In this document: piece by piece, positions 55,720 to 64,000 of the stretch
How positions within the stretch are numbered: the first letter of the stretch is position 1
Layout of the letters: each line of letters begins with the position of its first letter
Notes under the pieces: model-generated
Databases searched by the model: none
Told to the model about the DNA's origin: nothing
Seen by the model: the letters and a program-made list of their open reading frames with translations, nothing else
NCBI RefSeq assembly: GCF_036763085.1
Contig: NZ_JBAIYU010000017.1
Location: 1-64,000 of the forward strand
Source of the DNA: JBAIYU01 sp036763085
GTDB taxonomy: Bacteria > Bacillota > Negativicutes > DSM-1736 > Dendrosporobacteraceae
Reading direction: 5' to 3'
Length of the DNA stretch: 64,000 nucleotides
Position numbers and translations under genes: made by a program

Positions 55720-56999
55720 TGAATAATCATAATTATGATGTTGTTATAATTGGAGGAGGTCCTGCTGGTTTAGCAGCCGCATATAGTGCCAAACTTAATG
55801 GTGCGAAAAAAATCTTAGTGATAGAGCGCGATAGAGAACTTGGCGGTATTCTTCAGCAATGCATTCACAATGGCTTCGGCCTTCATCGCTTTAAACAAGA
55901 ACTTACTGGGCCTGGCTATGCTCAGCGTTATATAAAAATGGTTGAGGAACATCCTGAAATCGAGATAATGTTAGATACCATGGTGTTAGAGGTTAGTGAG
56001 GACAAATTAGTATTAGCAGTGAATCCTGAAGTAGGTATTTTAAAAATCCAGGCTAAAGCTGTAATATTTACTATGGGCTGCCGCGAAAGAACAAGAGGGG
56101 CAATACGTACACCAGGATGGCGTCCAGCTGGAGTTTTTACAGCCGGTGCCGCTCAACGAATGGTTAATATGGAAGGCTATATTCCAGGTAAAAAGGTCGT
56201 TATCTTAGGGTCTGGTGATATTGGGCTGATTATGGCAAGACGTTTAACCCTAGAAGGAGCCCAGGTGCAGGCTGTACTAGAAATTATGCCATATTCAAAT
56301 GGCCTTACTCGCAATATCGTACAGTGTTTAGAGGATTTTAATATTCCTTTGCATCTTGCACATACCATTGTTGCTATTCAGGGTAACGAGCGTATAACTG
56401 GAGTAACTTGTGCCAAGGTAGATGAAAATATGAGACCAATACCAGGTACAGAATTTGAGTTAGAGTGTGATTGTTTATTGCTTTCAGTAGGTCTTATTCC
56501 AGAAAATGAGATTTCCGAAGAGGTCGGAGTAAAAATAGATCCCAAGACAAGTGGACCAATAGTTGACCAGAGACGTCAGACTTCAATACCTGGCTTTTTT
56601 GCAGCAGGTAATGTAGTTCATGTACATGATCTTGTTGATTTTGTGTCTGAAGAAGGCGAAATAGCCGGAAAATATGCTGCTTTATACGCGCAAGGCATAC
56701 TTCCAGAAAGTTACCGTACAATTAACGTTTTAGGTGAAAATGCCATTCGAACAGTGGTTCCGCAAAAAATTGTACTTGATGATACAAGCATAGATGCAGT
56801 TCGCTTATTTATGCGTGTTGGAAAACCTGAGGAAAAATTGATTGTTGAAGTTACGGGCGCAAAAGAACAAGTAATAGCTACGAAGCGGCTGCCAATTGCA
56901 AAACCGGGCGAGATGATAGAATTAGATATACCTGTAGACAAATTTAGAGATGCTGGTGAATTTGTTGTTGTGACATCTAGAAAGGCGGTGAAAGCATAA
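55719..56999 (+). CDS. NAD/FAD-dependent pyridine nucleotide-disulfide-type oxidoreductase
   Basis: 426 aa. FAD motif VVIIGGGPAGLAAAYSA, the second nucleotide motif VVILGSGDIGLIMARRL and the closing GFFAAGNVVHVHDL. The redox-active CxxC of classical disulfide reductases is absent; CRERTRGAIRTPG occurs in its place. It probably passes electrons from the GlpA-like partner to NAD or another carrier. Coupled by one-base overlaps to both neighbours. Confidence 0.85.
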   Translation: MNNHNYDVVIIGGGPAGLAAAYSAKLNGAKKILVIERDRELGGILQQCIHNGFGLHRFKQELTGPGYAQRYIKMVEEHPEIEIMLDTMVLEVSEDKLVLAVNPEVGILKIQAKAVIFTMGCRERTRGAIRTPGWRPAGVFTAGAAQRMVNMEGYIPGKKVVILGSGDIGLIMARRLTLEGAQVQAVLEIMPYSNGLTRNIVQCLEDFNIPLHLAHTIVAIQGNERITGVTCAKVDENMRPIPGTEFELECDCLLLSVGLIPENEISEEVGVKIDPKTSGPIVDQRRQTSIPGFFAAGNVVHVHDLVDFVSEEGEIAGKYAALYAQGILPESYRTINVLGENAIRTVVPQKIVLDDTSIDAVRLFMRVGKPEEKLIVEVTGAKEQVIATKRLPIAKPGEMIELDIPVDKFRDAGEFVVVTSRKAVKA

Positions 57000-57370
57000 T
57001 GAATTCTTCAAGAAAACTTAGCTGTATTGTATGTCCAATTAGTTGCAGCGGCGAAGTTGTATTCGAAAACGGCCAGATTAAGGATGTTAGTGGCTTTAAC
57101 TGTAAGCGTGGTGTAGAATACGCAAATACAGAGGTTACTAATCCTATGAGAATGCTTACTACAACCGTAAAGGTAGATGATGGTGAACTAGCACTATTAC
57201 CTGTAGTTTCTAAAGCAGTTCTCCCAAAAGGAAAAATACTACCTGCAGCGCGTTGTTTAGCGAGTATTAAAGTGACTGCGCCGATCAAAGAAGGCGATAT
57301 AATATATCGGGATATTCTAGGCCTTGGTGTAGACATTATCGCTGCACGTGACTTAGCAAAAAGAAATTAA
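56999..57370 (+). CDS. DUF1667 protein
   Basis: 123 aa. CIVCPISCSGEVVFENGQIK, then GFNCKRGVEYANTEVTNPMR: four cysteines arranged CxxC...C...C that may bind a metal or iron-sulfur cluster. Always found with the two preceding flavoproteins; probably an electron-transfer subunit. Coupled to the previous gene. Confidence 0.86.
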   Translation: MNSSRKLSCIVCPISCSGEVVFENGQIKDVSGFNCKRGVEYANTEVTNPMRMLTTTVKVDDGELALLPVVSKAVLPKGKILPAARCLASIKVTAPIKEGDIIYRDILGLGVDIIAARDLAKRN

Positions 57371-57374
57371 GATA

Positions 57375-57424
57375 TAAGCAAAAGAAAACCTGGATTTTCA
57401 TTCCAGGTTTTCTTTTGCTTTTTA
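57375..57424 (+). terminator. Terminator of the glp genes
   Basis: AAGCAAAAGAAAACCTGG and CCAGGTTTTCTTTTGCTTTTT form an 18-bp stem. Confidence 0.93.
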
Positions 57425-57576
57425 AAGAGTATGTATTTATTTCCAAATATAAACTAGAATACTCATTTAATTAGTTGAATAGGTTTCTCAGAGTAGTAAT
57501 TACATATTCTTACTAACATTACAAGAATAGCTTACGGTAATAATAATAATGCTAAATCATTTTTATGGTGGTGAAC

Positions 57577-58239
57577 ATGGATTATTTATTTAGTTTGTTA
57601 AGTATTATTACGGTAAATTTAGTTCTAAGTGGTGATAATGCCTTAGTAATTGCTTTAGCATGCCGTAGGCTGCCGGACAAACAAAGAAAAGTAGCAACAA
57701 TTATCGGTGGAGCAGGGGCGATTATACTTAGAATTGTGTTAACCTTTTTAACAATTTATTTACTTCAAATACCATACTTACAATTAATGGGTGGTCTACT
57801 GCTATTTTGGATAGCTCTTAAACTTGCTAAAAATGAGCACCACGATAATGAGAATGTTTCAAATGCCTGCAGCTTAGGGGAGGCAGTTAAGACTATAATT
57901 GTAGCAGATGTGGTTATGAGCTTAGATAATGTTATAGCTATAGCGGGCGTTGCTAAAGGTGATGTTAGTCTTTTGATTGTAGGTTTAGCTATTAGTATTC
58001 CTCTAATAATTTGGGGAAGTAAGCTTATAAATATGCTTATGGAAAGGTGGCCAATAATTATAGTAATTGGAGCCGCTTTTTTAGGATGGACCGCGGGCGA
58101 AATGATCACAAGTGATACTAAAACTATTGAACTATTGACAAAGTATCCTTGGCTCAATATAGCGTTTCCAGAGGTATTTGCCGGCCTTATTGTCATTGTT
58201 AGTATGATATCATCTAAAAAGCGAATACGAAAGAGATAA
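57577..58239 (+). CDS. TerC-family membrane protein
   Basis: 220 aa, seven membrane segments. NLVLSGDNALVIALACRRL and DVVMSLDNVIAIAGVAKG carry the two acidic motifs that coordinate the metal in TerC proteins, several of which export manganese. No yybP-ykoY riboswitch was seen upstream. GGTGGTGAAC sets ATG 57577. Confidence 0.85.
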   Translation: MDYLFSLLSIITVNLVLSGDNALVIALACRRLPDKQRKVATIIGGAGAIILRIVLTFLTIYLLQIPYLQLMGGLLLFWIALKLAKNEHHDNENVSNACSLGEAVKTIIVADVVMSLDNVIAIAGVAKGDVSLLIVGLAISIPLIIWGSKLINMLMERWPIIIVIGAAFLGWTAGEMITSDTKTIELLTKYPWLNIAFPEVFAGLIVIVSMISSKKRIRKR

Positions 58240-58266
58240 CTAGCTTAGACAGCTAATAAATCTGTA

Positions 58267-59157
58267 TTAGAATTTCATTTCACCATTTATATAAATACCG
58301 CGCTGGCGACTTGTAGCTTTATCCCAAGATATATCCGGACTCAAGTCTTCCCATCCTCTATAGATATCCATTTGCTTAAAACGATAACCAACAGTAACTG
58401 CCCCATTTTTAATGACAGAAAAGCGCAGACCTGCTTGTGTGTCTATAATTTGGGCTATACCCATATGCCTAAAATCTAAGTCTCTGAGGTTCCAATAGCC
58501 ATGTCCTTGCGCGATCGCCAGAGGGGAATACTTAATGGTGCCCACAGCGGTTATTTTCGAAGATAGTTTCTTTTCTGATTCAATACCAATGAATGGACCA
58601 TGATAGATCATTGTATAGGTAGAATGAAGATTTTCAAGTTGCAGAGGCGGAGATTCTATTTGGTAATTTGAAATGTAATATACTCCGTCTGTCATTAAAT
58701 AATTACTCTTGGAATAGCTATAACCATAACTTAGACTATTAGTGTCATTTAGTTTTTTTACCCAACTAATTTCGATGAAATTTGCAGCTCCGCTAGTATT
58801 AAACTCGCCATAATACCAAAGATTATTACCCCCTAAGGGGTAGTTCCAGTCAGAATCGCTGCCTGTTGCATTTTGGATTTGTCCCATAAATCCACCAGCA
58901 ACTCTCAGCGTTTTTTTATTGGTTAGGGGAGTTTCGAGACTTACAGTAGTATAATTGCCTGAATGAGGGTATTTAAGTTCAGATGAGCCATACCCGTTTG
59001 CATTGAGGGGAAATGAAGTACGCCACATTTGTGAGCCGTCTACAGCCCAATTACCTATTGAGATAGTAGCGGCTTTTACTGAACTATTTTGCGCTATGGC
59101 AGACAAAACAAAAACGATGAAAAGAACCATGAATTTCGACACTGGTAAGCTCACCAC
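58267..59157 (-). CDS. Outer-membrane beta-barrel protein
   Basis: 296 aa: a signal peptide (about 1-30), alternating polar and aromatic strands, and a terminal phenylalanine (GIYINGEMKF), as barrel proteins have. The GSDSDWNY loop recalls omptin proteases and the porin-like Protochlamydia barrels, but the full omptin catalytic set (two Asp pairs plus His) is not evident, so a protease is not claimed. GTG start with a weak ribosome site; ATG nine codons on is an alternative. Confidence 0.65.
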   Translation of the reverse strand: MVSLPVSKFMVLFIVFVLSAIAQNSSVKAATISIGNWAVDGSQMWRTSFPLNANGYGSSELKYPHSGNYTTVSLETPLTNKKTLRVAGGFMGQIQNATGSDSDWNYPLGGNNLWYYGEFNTSGAANFIEISWVKKLNDTNSLSYGYSYSKSNYLMTDGVYYISNYQIESPPLQLENLHSTYTMIYHGPFIGIESEKKLSSKITAVGTIKYSPLAIAQGHGYWNLRDLDFRHMGIAQIIDTQAGLRFSVIKNGAVTVGYRFKQMDIYRGWEDLSPDISWDKATSRQRGIYINGEMKF

Positions 59158-59244
59158 TTTACATAATATTTTTAAAAGTTATTCGATGACGATCTAGCTA
59201 CTACCTCTAAAGTAAGCAGTGGTAATATCGGGAATAAAATTACT

Positions 59245-59291
59245 AAATTAAGTAAAAAAACCTGCATTAGCAGGTTTTTTTACTTAATTTA
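59245..59291. terminator. Bidirectional hairpin
   Basis: AAATTAAGTAAAAAAACCTGC and GCAGGTTTTTTACTTAATTT pair almost perfectly; it ends the serine protease gene and lies upstream of the barrel gene. Confidence 0.85.
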
Positions 59292-60509
59292 GTTATCTGA
59301 AGTTTCTTTGGTTTGTGTAACATTTTGATCAGTAGTTATTGCTGCTTGAGCTTTTTTCCTTTTTAGATAGATAAATATTATACTTACTGCTACGACAAGC
59401 GTGATTAATAGCCCGAGATAAGCGTAATAATCTGGCCAATAACGCTTATCATTACCTTCAGCTATATTTTTCTGACATTCAGCTATTAAAGACTCCACTT
59501 CGGAATGCTTAGCATACAGTCGTTTTACCTCTTCAAATTTTGTTAGAGCTTTTGTATAGTAGCCCTTCCAATAAAATTCTAAACCCTCACGGTAAGCTTT
59601 ATCGGTAAGGCTCTCATCATTAGTAGCTCCGGCCTTGCGTACATACTCTTGTACAGTATTTGAAGCCATGCAGTAAAGAGGACCATTTAGAGTGCCGTTA
59701 GCATTCATGTAGAACGTAAGTAGGCCAATTACCTGACCATCACTATTAAGTACTGGACCACCAGAATTTCCCGGAGTTACTCCTTCAGCGTTTACTTGAA
59801 TAAGAGGTGCTCCTTGTGCGGTCGATTTCTTATCAGAGGAAATGGAACCAGGAGCCCAAGACCACTCAAGCTGAGAATTTTTCGACCCAATGCTTCGTAG
59901 ATCACCAGCACTTGGATAACCTGCAACAAAAATTCGTTCTCCGGTGCGTACTTTATCCGAATCGCCCAATCTTAATGTTGGGAAATTGCGACCTTCGACT
60001 TTGATTATGGCAATATCCTTGCCAGATTTTTCACCTGTTGATGCTCCTATTTCTTTTAGATCAAAAGGTAATTCTTCGCCACCTGGTGTAACAACTGTAA
60101 ATACTGAAGATATTTTGCCGAGACGCGCATAGCCTTGTGTAATAAGAGCAATAGCTTGTTCTTTCGGGAGATTGTAGTTTTCCATAAGTGTATAGACTAG
60201 CTGCCAAGCCAAGTTTTCCCACTTCTTATTGTCGTCATGGTTATATACATCAACAACATGGGCATTAGTCATAATATATCCGTCTGGGTTTATAAAGGCG
60301 CCGGATCCAAATCCTCCATAATAAGCCGGAATCTGATAGTTACCAATTGTCCAAGTTCCGTAATAGTAAGCCCACACTCTGACAACCGCTGGTTTAGTCA
60401 ATTTTGCTAGTTTTTCCTCCGAAGTCCATTCTTTACTGGCGGCAAATACACTCAATTGAGACAAGATAAATAGTATGACTAATGTCACTATAAAAAGTTT
60501 TTTAGTCAT
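59289..60509 (-). CDS. Membrane-anchored S1C (trypsin-like) serine protease
   Basis: 406 aa. Signal peptide (1-23), protease domain (about 35-290) with the triad His84 (TNAHVV), Asp165 (GKDIAIIKV) and Ser249 (GNSGGPV), a helical TPR-like part (about 305-355), and a C-terminal membrane segment (about 364-385) with a charged tail. Unlike DegP there is no PDZ domain. The helical part may bind partners. A role in envelope quality control is likely but unproven. Confidence 0.87.
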   Translation of the reverse strand: MTKKLFIVTLVILFILSQLSVFAASKEWTSEEKLAKLTKPAVVRVWAYYYGTWTIGNYQIPAYYGGFGSGAFINPDGYIMTNAHVVDVYNHDDNKKWENLAWQLVYTLMENYNLPKEQAIALITQGYARLGKISSVFTVVTPGGEELPFDLKEIGASTGEKSGKDIAIIKVEGRNFPTLRLGDSDKVRTGERIFVAGYPSAGDLRSIGSKNSQLEWSWAPGSISSDKKSTAQGAPLIQVNAEGVTPGNSGGPVLNSDGQVIGLLTFYMNANGTLNGPLYCMASNTVQEYVRKAGATNDESLTDKAYREGLEFYWKGYYTKALTKFEEVKRLYAKHSEVESLIAECQKNIAEGNDKRYWPDYYAYLGLLITLVVAVSIIFIYLKRKKAQAAITTDQNVTQTKETSDN

Positions 60510-60679
60510 TGAATCACAACCTTTCGCCTTGCTTATACTATAGGCTATTCAATGATTAAAAACATGGTTATACTTTTATATAAATTGAATATAATTTTAA
60601 GATGGCAAAGTTTTTCGGTAATAACAAAAGAACTCGTGATAGTACCAAAATCGAAAATATCAAAGGAGCAAAAAATATT

Positions 60680-61063
60680 ATGAAAATCATTGTTACCAGT
60701 ATCTTCGTTCAAGATCAAGACAAGGCACTGGAGTTTTATACAGAAACACTAGGCTTTGTAAAAAAGCATGACGTTCCTGTCGGAGAATTTAGGTGGATAG
60801 CGCTTGTTTCTCCCCTCGCGCAAGACGGTACCGAGCTTTTGCTCGAACCCGATGCCCATCCTGCCGCTAAAGAGTATCAAAAGAAGATATTTGACGATGG
60901 CATACCAGCAACAATGTTTGGCGTTTCAGATATTAACAAAGAGTATAAACGATTATCGGAAAACGGCGTGAAGTTTACTTTGGAGCCGACCAAAATGGGC
61001 GAAGTTACAATTGCTGTCTTCGACGATACATGCGGCAATCTTATTCAGATTGTGCAGCAGTAA
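60680..61063 (+). CDS. VOC (glyoxalase-like) protein
   Basis: 127 aa, two beta-alpha-beta-beta-beta units. TSIFVQDQDKALEFYTETLGF and TIAVFDDTCGNLIQIVQ are typical of the vicinal oxygen chelate fold. Substrate unknown. ATG 60680 follows CAAAGGAGCAAAA; earlier in-frame starts lack a ribosome site. Confidence 0.86.
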   Translation: MKIIVTSIFVQDQDKALEFYTETLGFVKKHDVPVGEFRWIALVSPLAQDGTELLLEPDAHPAAKEYQKKIFDDGIPATMFGVSDINKEYKRLSENGVKFTLEPTKMGEVTIAVFDDTCGNLIQIVQQ

Positions 61064-61119
61064 CTTCATAACGGAGTATTCTTTGGATAAATCAACAATA
61101 CTTAGAGCCTTAAAATAAA

Positions 61120-61144
61120 AGAACCAGTCAATTTGACTGGTTTA
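61120..61144 (-). terminator. Terminator overlapping the ydjM-like stop codon
   Basis: AACCAGTCAA and TTGACTGGTT form a 10-bp stem; the minus strand continues TTCTTTTATTTT. Confidence 0.8.
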
Positions 61145-62086
61145 AGACGGTACTTTGATTTTGCGGCCATAGGATAATAGGTATGCGTCTATTGGAACTA
61201 AGTTTTTATCGAATACAACTGTTGCACTATGGCGAAACTGCTTGTTAATTAAGTATCGTAAATCATAAATATTCACTCTAAATATATTATCGTGTTGTGT
61301 TTCTTCGATATAGATTAGTGGGGAAAAACTATTAAAAAAGTCCCCCACAGTCGTCTTTTGTGCATAGAGAGCAGCGTTTGAGTTGTTCTGATTTTTAGGT
61401 AAGCACAGTTTTTGTTCAAGCTTTGGATGAAGAGCACCGATCTGACCAATTATAAAACTATCAGAGGTTTCTATTACAAAGTCCCAGAACAGCAGTCTTT
61501 TTAATGAGGGCATGACTTCTACCCGGAAAATAGCCTGATTTGCATATTCATAACGCAGCCATCTTGCAGCTCTTGTGCGCAAATAAATACGCACTAATAT
61601 ATATATTGTTATAAATAGAAAGGTTATAAGAGAATGTTCTTTTGGTGTGAGTTTAGGTAAAAATAATGCCAGCATAGCTATAATTAAAATTGGATCAAAT
61701 ACGTTTAATAACTTGCAGCTTTTGCGTTCGCGGCGAATAGGCCACAATACGGAAGTACCATGGGTATTGAAGTAATCGATAATAATATGCGATAAGCCGC
61801 CAGCAAAAGCCCAGAATAATAACTCGACAATATTAGCTTGTGGATAAAATAAGTGAATTCCTCCAGTGAGTAATATTGACAATAAGACGACACCAGGCAG
61901 TGAGTGTGAAAACGCCCGGTGTTGTCTAATATAAGCGAAACTACCACGCAATTGGGCAATAATATCAAAGTCAGGAGCCTGGGCGCCTAAGACAGCAGCG
62001 ATATAGATAGGATTATCTATTGCAGGTTGGTGGCCAGACAGCCCAGCCACGGCAATCCCTATTAAAGCATGTGATAAGGTATCCAT
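61142..62086 (-). CDS. YdjM/YbcI-like membrane-bound metal-dependent hydrolase
   Basis: 314 aa. The N-terminal half is the YdjM (DUF457) domain: MDTLSHALIGIAVAGL, QAPDFDI, RQHRAFSHSLPG and GGLSHIIIDYFNTHGT give the conserved His and Asp set. Four to five membrane segments. The C-terminal 150 residues are soluble. Family members are poorly characterised; some are SOS-regulated. Confidence 0.82.
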   Translation of the reverse strand: MDTLSHALIGIAVAGLSGHQPAIDNPIYIAAVLGAQAPDFDIIAQLRGSFAYIRQHRAFSHSLPGVVLLSILLTGGIHLFYPQANIVELLFWAFAGGLSHIIIDYFNTHGTSVLWPIRRERKSCKLLNVFDPILIIAMLALFLPKLTPKEHSLITFLFITIYILVRIYLRTRAARWLRYEYANQAIFRVEVMPSLKRLLFWDFVIETSDSFIIGQIGALHPKLEQKLCLPKNQNNSNAALYAQKTTVGDFFNSFSPLIYIEETQHDNIFRVNIYDLRYLINKQFRHSATVVFDKNLVPIDAYLLSYGRKIKVPS

Positions 62087-62187
62087 TTTCCACCTCCGTT
62101 TCCAAAGCCCTAAAAAAAGTTTACATAAGATTATAACATGGGGGAGGGGGAGTTGGTCTATGGTAAGTTCAGGTATAAAATTTTGTA

Positions 62188-62236
62188 AAAAACAAGCCGT
62201 ACTAGACTCTGCAATAGTCTAGTACGGCCTTGTTTT
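62188..62236 (-). terminator. Terminator of the permease gene
   Basis: AAAACAAG-CCGTACTAGACT and AGTCTAGTACGG-CTTGTTTT pair over about 20 bp. Confidence 0.93.
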
Positions 62237-62240
62237 ATCA

Positions 62241-63659
62241 TTAGTGATTAATCTGATTAGATGGTGCTGTATTTAATTTAGTCTTTAGGAAGAGCACGTA
62301 GTAAAGGTATATTGCTGCAAGTACCGGTATACCGGTATAAATAACTATTCGCTGTGCTTCGTCAAAGTAAAGACTAACGATAACACCTAAATTTAAAACT
62401 ATTGCTAATAATGGTACAAAAGGATAAAGCGGAGTTTTAAAACTTAAATCTTGTATTTTTCCACCAAGGCGTCTAAATTCTTTTCTAAAGTTAATTTGGC
62501 ACCAAGCTATTATAATCCATATAAGGCACCCAGTTAGGCCTGTACTAGACATAAGCCAGAGGTAAACTGTGCTGGCCGCAAAACTTTGTGTTAGTAGAGA
62601 AAGACACGCTAGAACAAGCGTAATAATAACACCATTAAAAGGTACACCATTTGAATTAAGTTTACTCAGCCAAGACGGTGCTAAGCCTTCTTTTGACATA
62701 GACCATAACAGACGAGAACAAGCATACAAAGCAGAATTACCAGCCGATAGAGCTGATGTCAATACTACGAAACTCATTATGTCTTTTGCAATAGGTATTC
62801 CGATGCGCCCGAAAACCTGTGCGAATGGACTTTCTAATACACCAGCTTCCTGCCAGGGAATAGTACCAGCAAGAATGGATATAGCTAAGACATAAAATAT
62901 AATGATTCTTGCTGTAATCCCTCTGATGACCCTTGGTACGTTTTTACCGGGGTTTTCGCATTCTCCAGCGGCAATACCTACAAGTTCGGCTCCTTGAAAT
63001 GAATATACCACTGCAATCATTGTTAAAAATACAGCACTAAAGCCGTTAGGAAAAATATCTCCACCAATATTAAAGTTCGAAAATCCAATCGAACCTTCAT
63101 GCCCAGTAAATCCAAACATCAATCCCGCACCAGCAATAATGAAACCAACTATTGCGGCTACTTTTATACCAGCGAACCAGAATTCAGCCTCGCCATAAGT
63201 TTTTACCGAAACTAGGTTTAATAAAGCTAATGCAACAGCAAAGATGGCACACCATATCCATATTTCAACCTGCGGAAACCAGCTATGCATTATTATTCCG
63301 GCAGCAGTAAAATCTGCAGCTATGCAAATAGCCCAATTTATCCAATAAAGCCACCCTGTTGTAAATCCTGCACCAGGTGAGATAAAACGGGATGCATAGC
63401 TCTGAAATGAGCCAGAAACAGGCATAGCAACTGTTAGTTCAGCAAGGCATAGTAAGACCATGTACATAATTATGCCGCCGACTAAGTATGCAAGGATTGC
63501 ACCAAGAGGACCTGCTTGGTTAATTGTTTGACCAGACCCTAAAAAAAGCCCTGTGCCGATTGTTCCGCCTACCGAAATCATCATGAGATGGCGTGATTTC
63601 ATATCACGCTTAAGGCCTTTTTTTTCGGGGCAAAGTGTAGTTGTGTCAATAGAGCTCAA
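62241..63659 (-). CDS. lysP: APC-family amino acid permease, probably for lysine
   Basis: 472 aa, twelve membrane segments. MISVGGTIGTGLFLGSG and AGGECENPGKNVPR-type stretches (AAGECENPGKNVP) are marks of the AAT/LysP group. TTG start nine bases after GGAGGAG. The long leader is a lysine riboswitch, which points to lysine uptake rather than another amino acid. Single gene. Confidence 0.85.
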   Translation of the reverse strand: MSSIDTTTLCPEKKGLKRDMKSRHLMMISVGGTIGTGLFLGSGQTINQAGPLGAILAYLVGGIIMYMVLLCLAELTVAMPVSGSFQSYASRFISPGAGFTTGWLYWINWAICIAADFTAAGIIMHSWFPQVEIWIWCAIFAVALALLNLVSVKTYGEAEFWFAGIKVAAIVGFIIAGAGLMFGFTGHEGSIGFSNFNIGGDIFPNGFSAVFLTMIAVVYSFQGAELVGIAAGECENPGKNVPRVIRGITARIIIFYVLAISILAGTIPWQEAGVLESPFAQVFGRIGIPIAKDIMSFVVLTSALSAGNSALYACSRLLWSMSKEGLAPSWLSKLNSNGVPFNGVIITLVLACLSLLTQSFAASTVYLWLMSSTGLTGCLIWIIIAWCQINFRKEFRRLGGKIQDLSFKTPLYPFVPLLAIVLNLGVIVSLYFDEAQRIVIYTGIPVLAAIYLYYVLFLKTKLNTAPSNQINH

Positions 63660-63698
63660 AAACTAATCTCCTCCAAATAATCTAAAATTAGAAAAACA

Positions 63699-63724
63699 AA
63701 AAGCCGTGAGCTATCTCACGGCTG
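63699..63724 (-). terminator. Riboswitch-controlled terminator
   Basis: AGCCGTGAG and CTCACGGCT pair around ATAG; TTTTTGTTTTT follows on the minus strand. Its GTGAGATAGC also occurs complementary to the aptamer closing strand, the usual switch design. Confidence 0.88.
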
Positions 63725-63750
63725 ATGATTGTAATAATACAAAATCTGCC

Positions 63751-63928
63751 CCTGTGAGATAGCACTTCATCTGAAACTGGCATTTTCAGACGACAGTTTA
63801 GCACTTATTTAGTACTAAACCAGCAAAGTTTATTGCGTAACTTTACTTCGGCAAATATCCCTTTCTGTACAAATCACAGCTTGCGGCTCATTGTACATAC
63901 TAATAATATTTGCACCTCTATGCATCAC
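63751..63928 (-). ncRNA. Lysine riboswitch (L box)
   Basis: On the minus strand from 63928: ATAGAGGTGC, then TTAGTATG, GAAAGGG, TTTGCCGAAG, TGCTGGTTTAG, CTGTCGTCTG and GTGCTATC, which are the conserved L-box blocks in order. When lysine is bound, the downstream terminator forms and the permease gene is switched off. Confidence 0.9.
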
Positions 63929-63944
63929 GATTATTCCAAACCTT

Positions 63945-63973
63945 ATTTTATAATAGACATTGTTTAGTGTCAA
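63945..63973 (-). promoter_or_regulatory. Sigma-A promoter of the riboswitch-lysP unit
   Basis: Minus strand TTGACA, 17-base spacer, TAAAAT, about 17 bases before the aptamer. Confidence 0.7.
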
Positions 63974-64000
63974 TGGATAATTCCAATAATGTTTATTGCA

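Noticed and set aside
57424..57576. yybP-ykoY manganese riboswitch before terC
   Set aside because: The region is too AT-rich and lacks the conserved loops; no fold could be recognised.
57765..58196. 143-residue minus-strand frame
   Set aside because: Antisense to the TerC gene, which has strong family motifs.
58267..59157. Calling the barrel protein an omptin protease
   Set aside because: Only one loop looks omptin-like; the complete catalytic set could not be found.

Overview
The window looks like the chromosome of a low-GC, spore-forming, diderm anaerobe of the class Negativicutes, most likely a Sporomusaceae relative such as Pelosinus or Sporomusa. This is inferred from the gene mix. 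Sporulation genes occur (degenerate SpoIVFA plus SpoIVFB, a short Spo0B-like protein, a Spo0E-like protein, five sigma-H-type promoters). They sit alongside outer-membrane beta-barrels (an inverse autotransporter barrel and a second barrel protein). Anaerobic markers are also present: [NiFe] hydrogenase-like subunits, 2-hydroxyacyl-CoA dehydratase activase-type proteins, several radical SAM proteins and anaerobic glycerol-3-phosphate oxidation. No taxonomic search could be run.

Positions 1-20,260 are core chromosome, almost all on the plus strand: minCDE, rodA, spoIVFA/spoIVFB-like, two radical SAM-linked genes plus RNase G, rplU-prp-rpmA, spo0B-like-obgE-yhbY-proBA, nadD, an RRM protein, yqeK, an LCP ligase, rsfS, a CvfB-like protein and cheV. 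The first ~125 bases resemble the right end of an IS200/IS605 (TnpB-type) element.

Positions 20,304-30,144 hold a decayed integrative island in tRNA-Ala(GGC). It is bounded by perfect 94-bp direct repeats (20334-20427 and 30051-30144), with similar candidate integrase arm sites just inside each end. Its tyrosine integrase is truncated and twice frameshifted. It also carries broken GIY-YIG/DUF4357, IS30, RlmD, serine recombinase, CBO0543-like and DUF3231 genes. The main intact cargo is a 601-aa GmrSD-type (DUF262 plus HNH) restriction-like protein beside attR, plus two membrane proteins. Part of the island (about 25.0-27.7 kb) is visibly GC-richer than its surroundings.

Positions 30.4-41 kb are a metabolic or redox accessory region. 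It has an unclassified radical SAM protein and a two-gene [NiFe]-hydrogenase-like unit. In that unit the small subunit lacks two of four proximal-cluster cysteines, and the large subunit lacks the conserved RxEGH glutamate and any C-terminal maturation tail. A diiron ferritin-like protein follows, then a split acyl-CoA dehydratase activase system: one activase and two paralogous pairs of COG3580/COG3581-like (DUF2229-type) proteins.

Positions 41-50.8 kb hold small genes, mostly single: an EVE/PUA-like protein, the barrel-only inverse autotransporter, a Spo0E-like gene whose ribosome binding site can pair with its own leader, a membrane thioredoxin plus CcdA pair, DUF1848, DUF1294, NUDIX, GNAT, an acetate transporter, an amidase, tRNA-Thr/Tyr/Met and several proteins under 60 aa. 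Positions 51-57.4 kb are a glycerol regulon (glpP, glpF, glpK, a FAD dehydrogenase, a second flavoprotein and DUF1667) with two structured leaders that suggest GlpP antitermination. The window ends with a TerC protein, an outer-membrane barrel, a membrane-anchored S1C protease, a VOC protein, a YdjM-like protein and an amino-acid permease behind a lysine riboswitch.
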